The notes beneath the pieces were generated by a model. That model was given only the letters and a program-made list of their open reading frames with translations. It was not told where the DNA came from and searched no databases. This document shows positions 63,992-64,000 of a stretch of 64,000 bases of DNA, piece after piece (positions within the stretch are counted from its first letter, which is position 1; every line of letters begins with the position of its first letter). Source of the DNA: Stemphylium vesicarium (taxonomy: Eukaryota > Ascomycota > Dothideomycetes > Pleosporales > Pleosporaceae). Location: assembly GCA_004380135.1 (NCBI GenBank), contig QXCR01000114.1, positions 32,002 through 96,001 of the forward strand. Direction: 5' to 3'. The translations under genes were made by a program, and so were the position numbers.

Positions 63992-64000
63992 ATGATCGTT

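Larger units (their letters stand above)
62483..64000 (-). mobile_element. Ty1/copia retrotransposon, partial, internally deleted
   Basis: Runs off the right edge. Contains an integrase reading frame, polypurine tract and 3' LTR in that order on the minus strand. Reverse transcriptase and RNase H, which follow integrase in copia elements, are missing between the integrase C-terminus and the polypurine tract. Confidence 0.8.

Overview
The window is nuclear DNA of a filamentous ascomycete. The evidence is split genes with short introns (about 35-60 nt, GT-AG plus two GC-AG), single-gene transcription units on both strands, Zn2Cys6, But2 and TRI12-type families, secreted plant-wall and chitin enzymes, and a Ty1/copia retroelement. 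The mix of CBM18-AA7 oxidase, PL1 pectate lyase, GH17 glucanase, S41 secreted peptidase and But2 protein fits a Dothideomycete, probably Pleosporales. That placement is inference, not a computed one.

Layout. 0-13 kb: a hypothetical gene whose frame is interrupted by two TAG codons and carries a 31-copy AGT repeat; a GNAT acetyltransferase; TAD3; a TRI12-type MFS pump with six exons; a proline/serine-rich protein; and a basic hypothetical protein. 12-19.6 kb: a secreted GH17 glucanase, closely followed by a But2-domain protein, then a CDC50/LEM3 flippase subunit and a SWIRM-domain chromatin protein. 22.5-28.3 kb: a SWIM zinc-finger (Sws1-like) protein, proteasome RPN8, peroxisomal PEX16 and an HD-domain hydrolase. 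29.9-35.8 kb: a short Zn2Cys6 regulator, a CBM18-FAD oligosaccharide oxidase and a second HD-domain hydrolase. 37-47.7 kb: a mitochondrial GGQ release-factor-like protein divergent from a small serine palmitoyltransferase subunit-like protein, an orphan protein, CENP-I/Mis6 and an SPX-VTC polyphosphate subunit. 50.8-64 kb: a secreted S41 peptidase, the mitochondrial ADP/ATP carrier, a low-complexity protein, a pectate lyase and, at the right edge, a copia element with integrase but no reverse transcriptase before its LTR.

Most genes are housekeeping and unrelated to one another. The window does not look like a biosynthetic cluster. Several secreted enzymes (GH17, AA7-CBM18, PL1, S41) act on cell walls or proteins outside the cell but are scattered. 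Long gene-poor tracts lie at 19.6-22.5, 47.7-50.8 and 53.1-56.9 kb. I found no rRNA, no convincing tRNA and no CRISPR. Exon boundaries were set by eye from splice consensus, reading phase and family conservation. For every spliced gene except the broken first one, the joined exons sum to a multiple of three. No clearly new system stands out; the best leads are the interrupted first gene, a possible GH17-But2 fusion transcript, the CBM18-AA7 oxidase and the copia deletion derivative.
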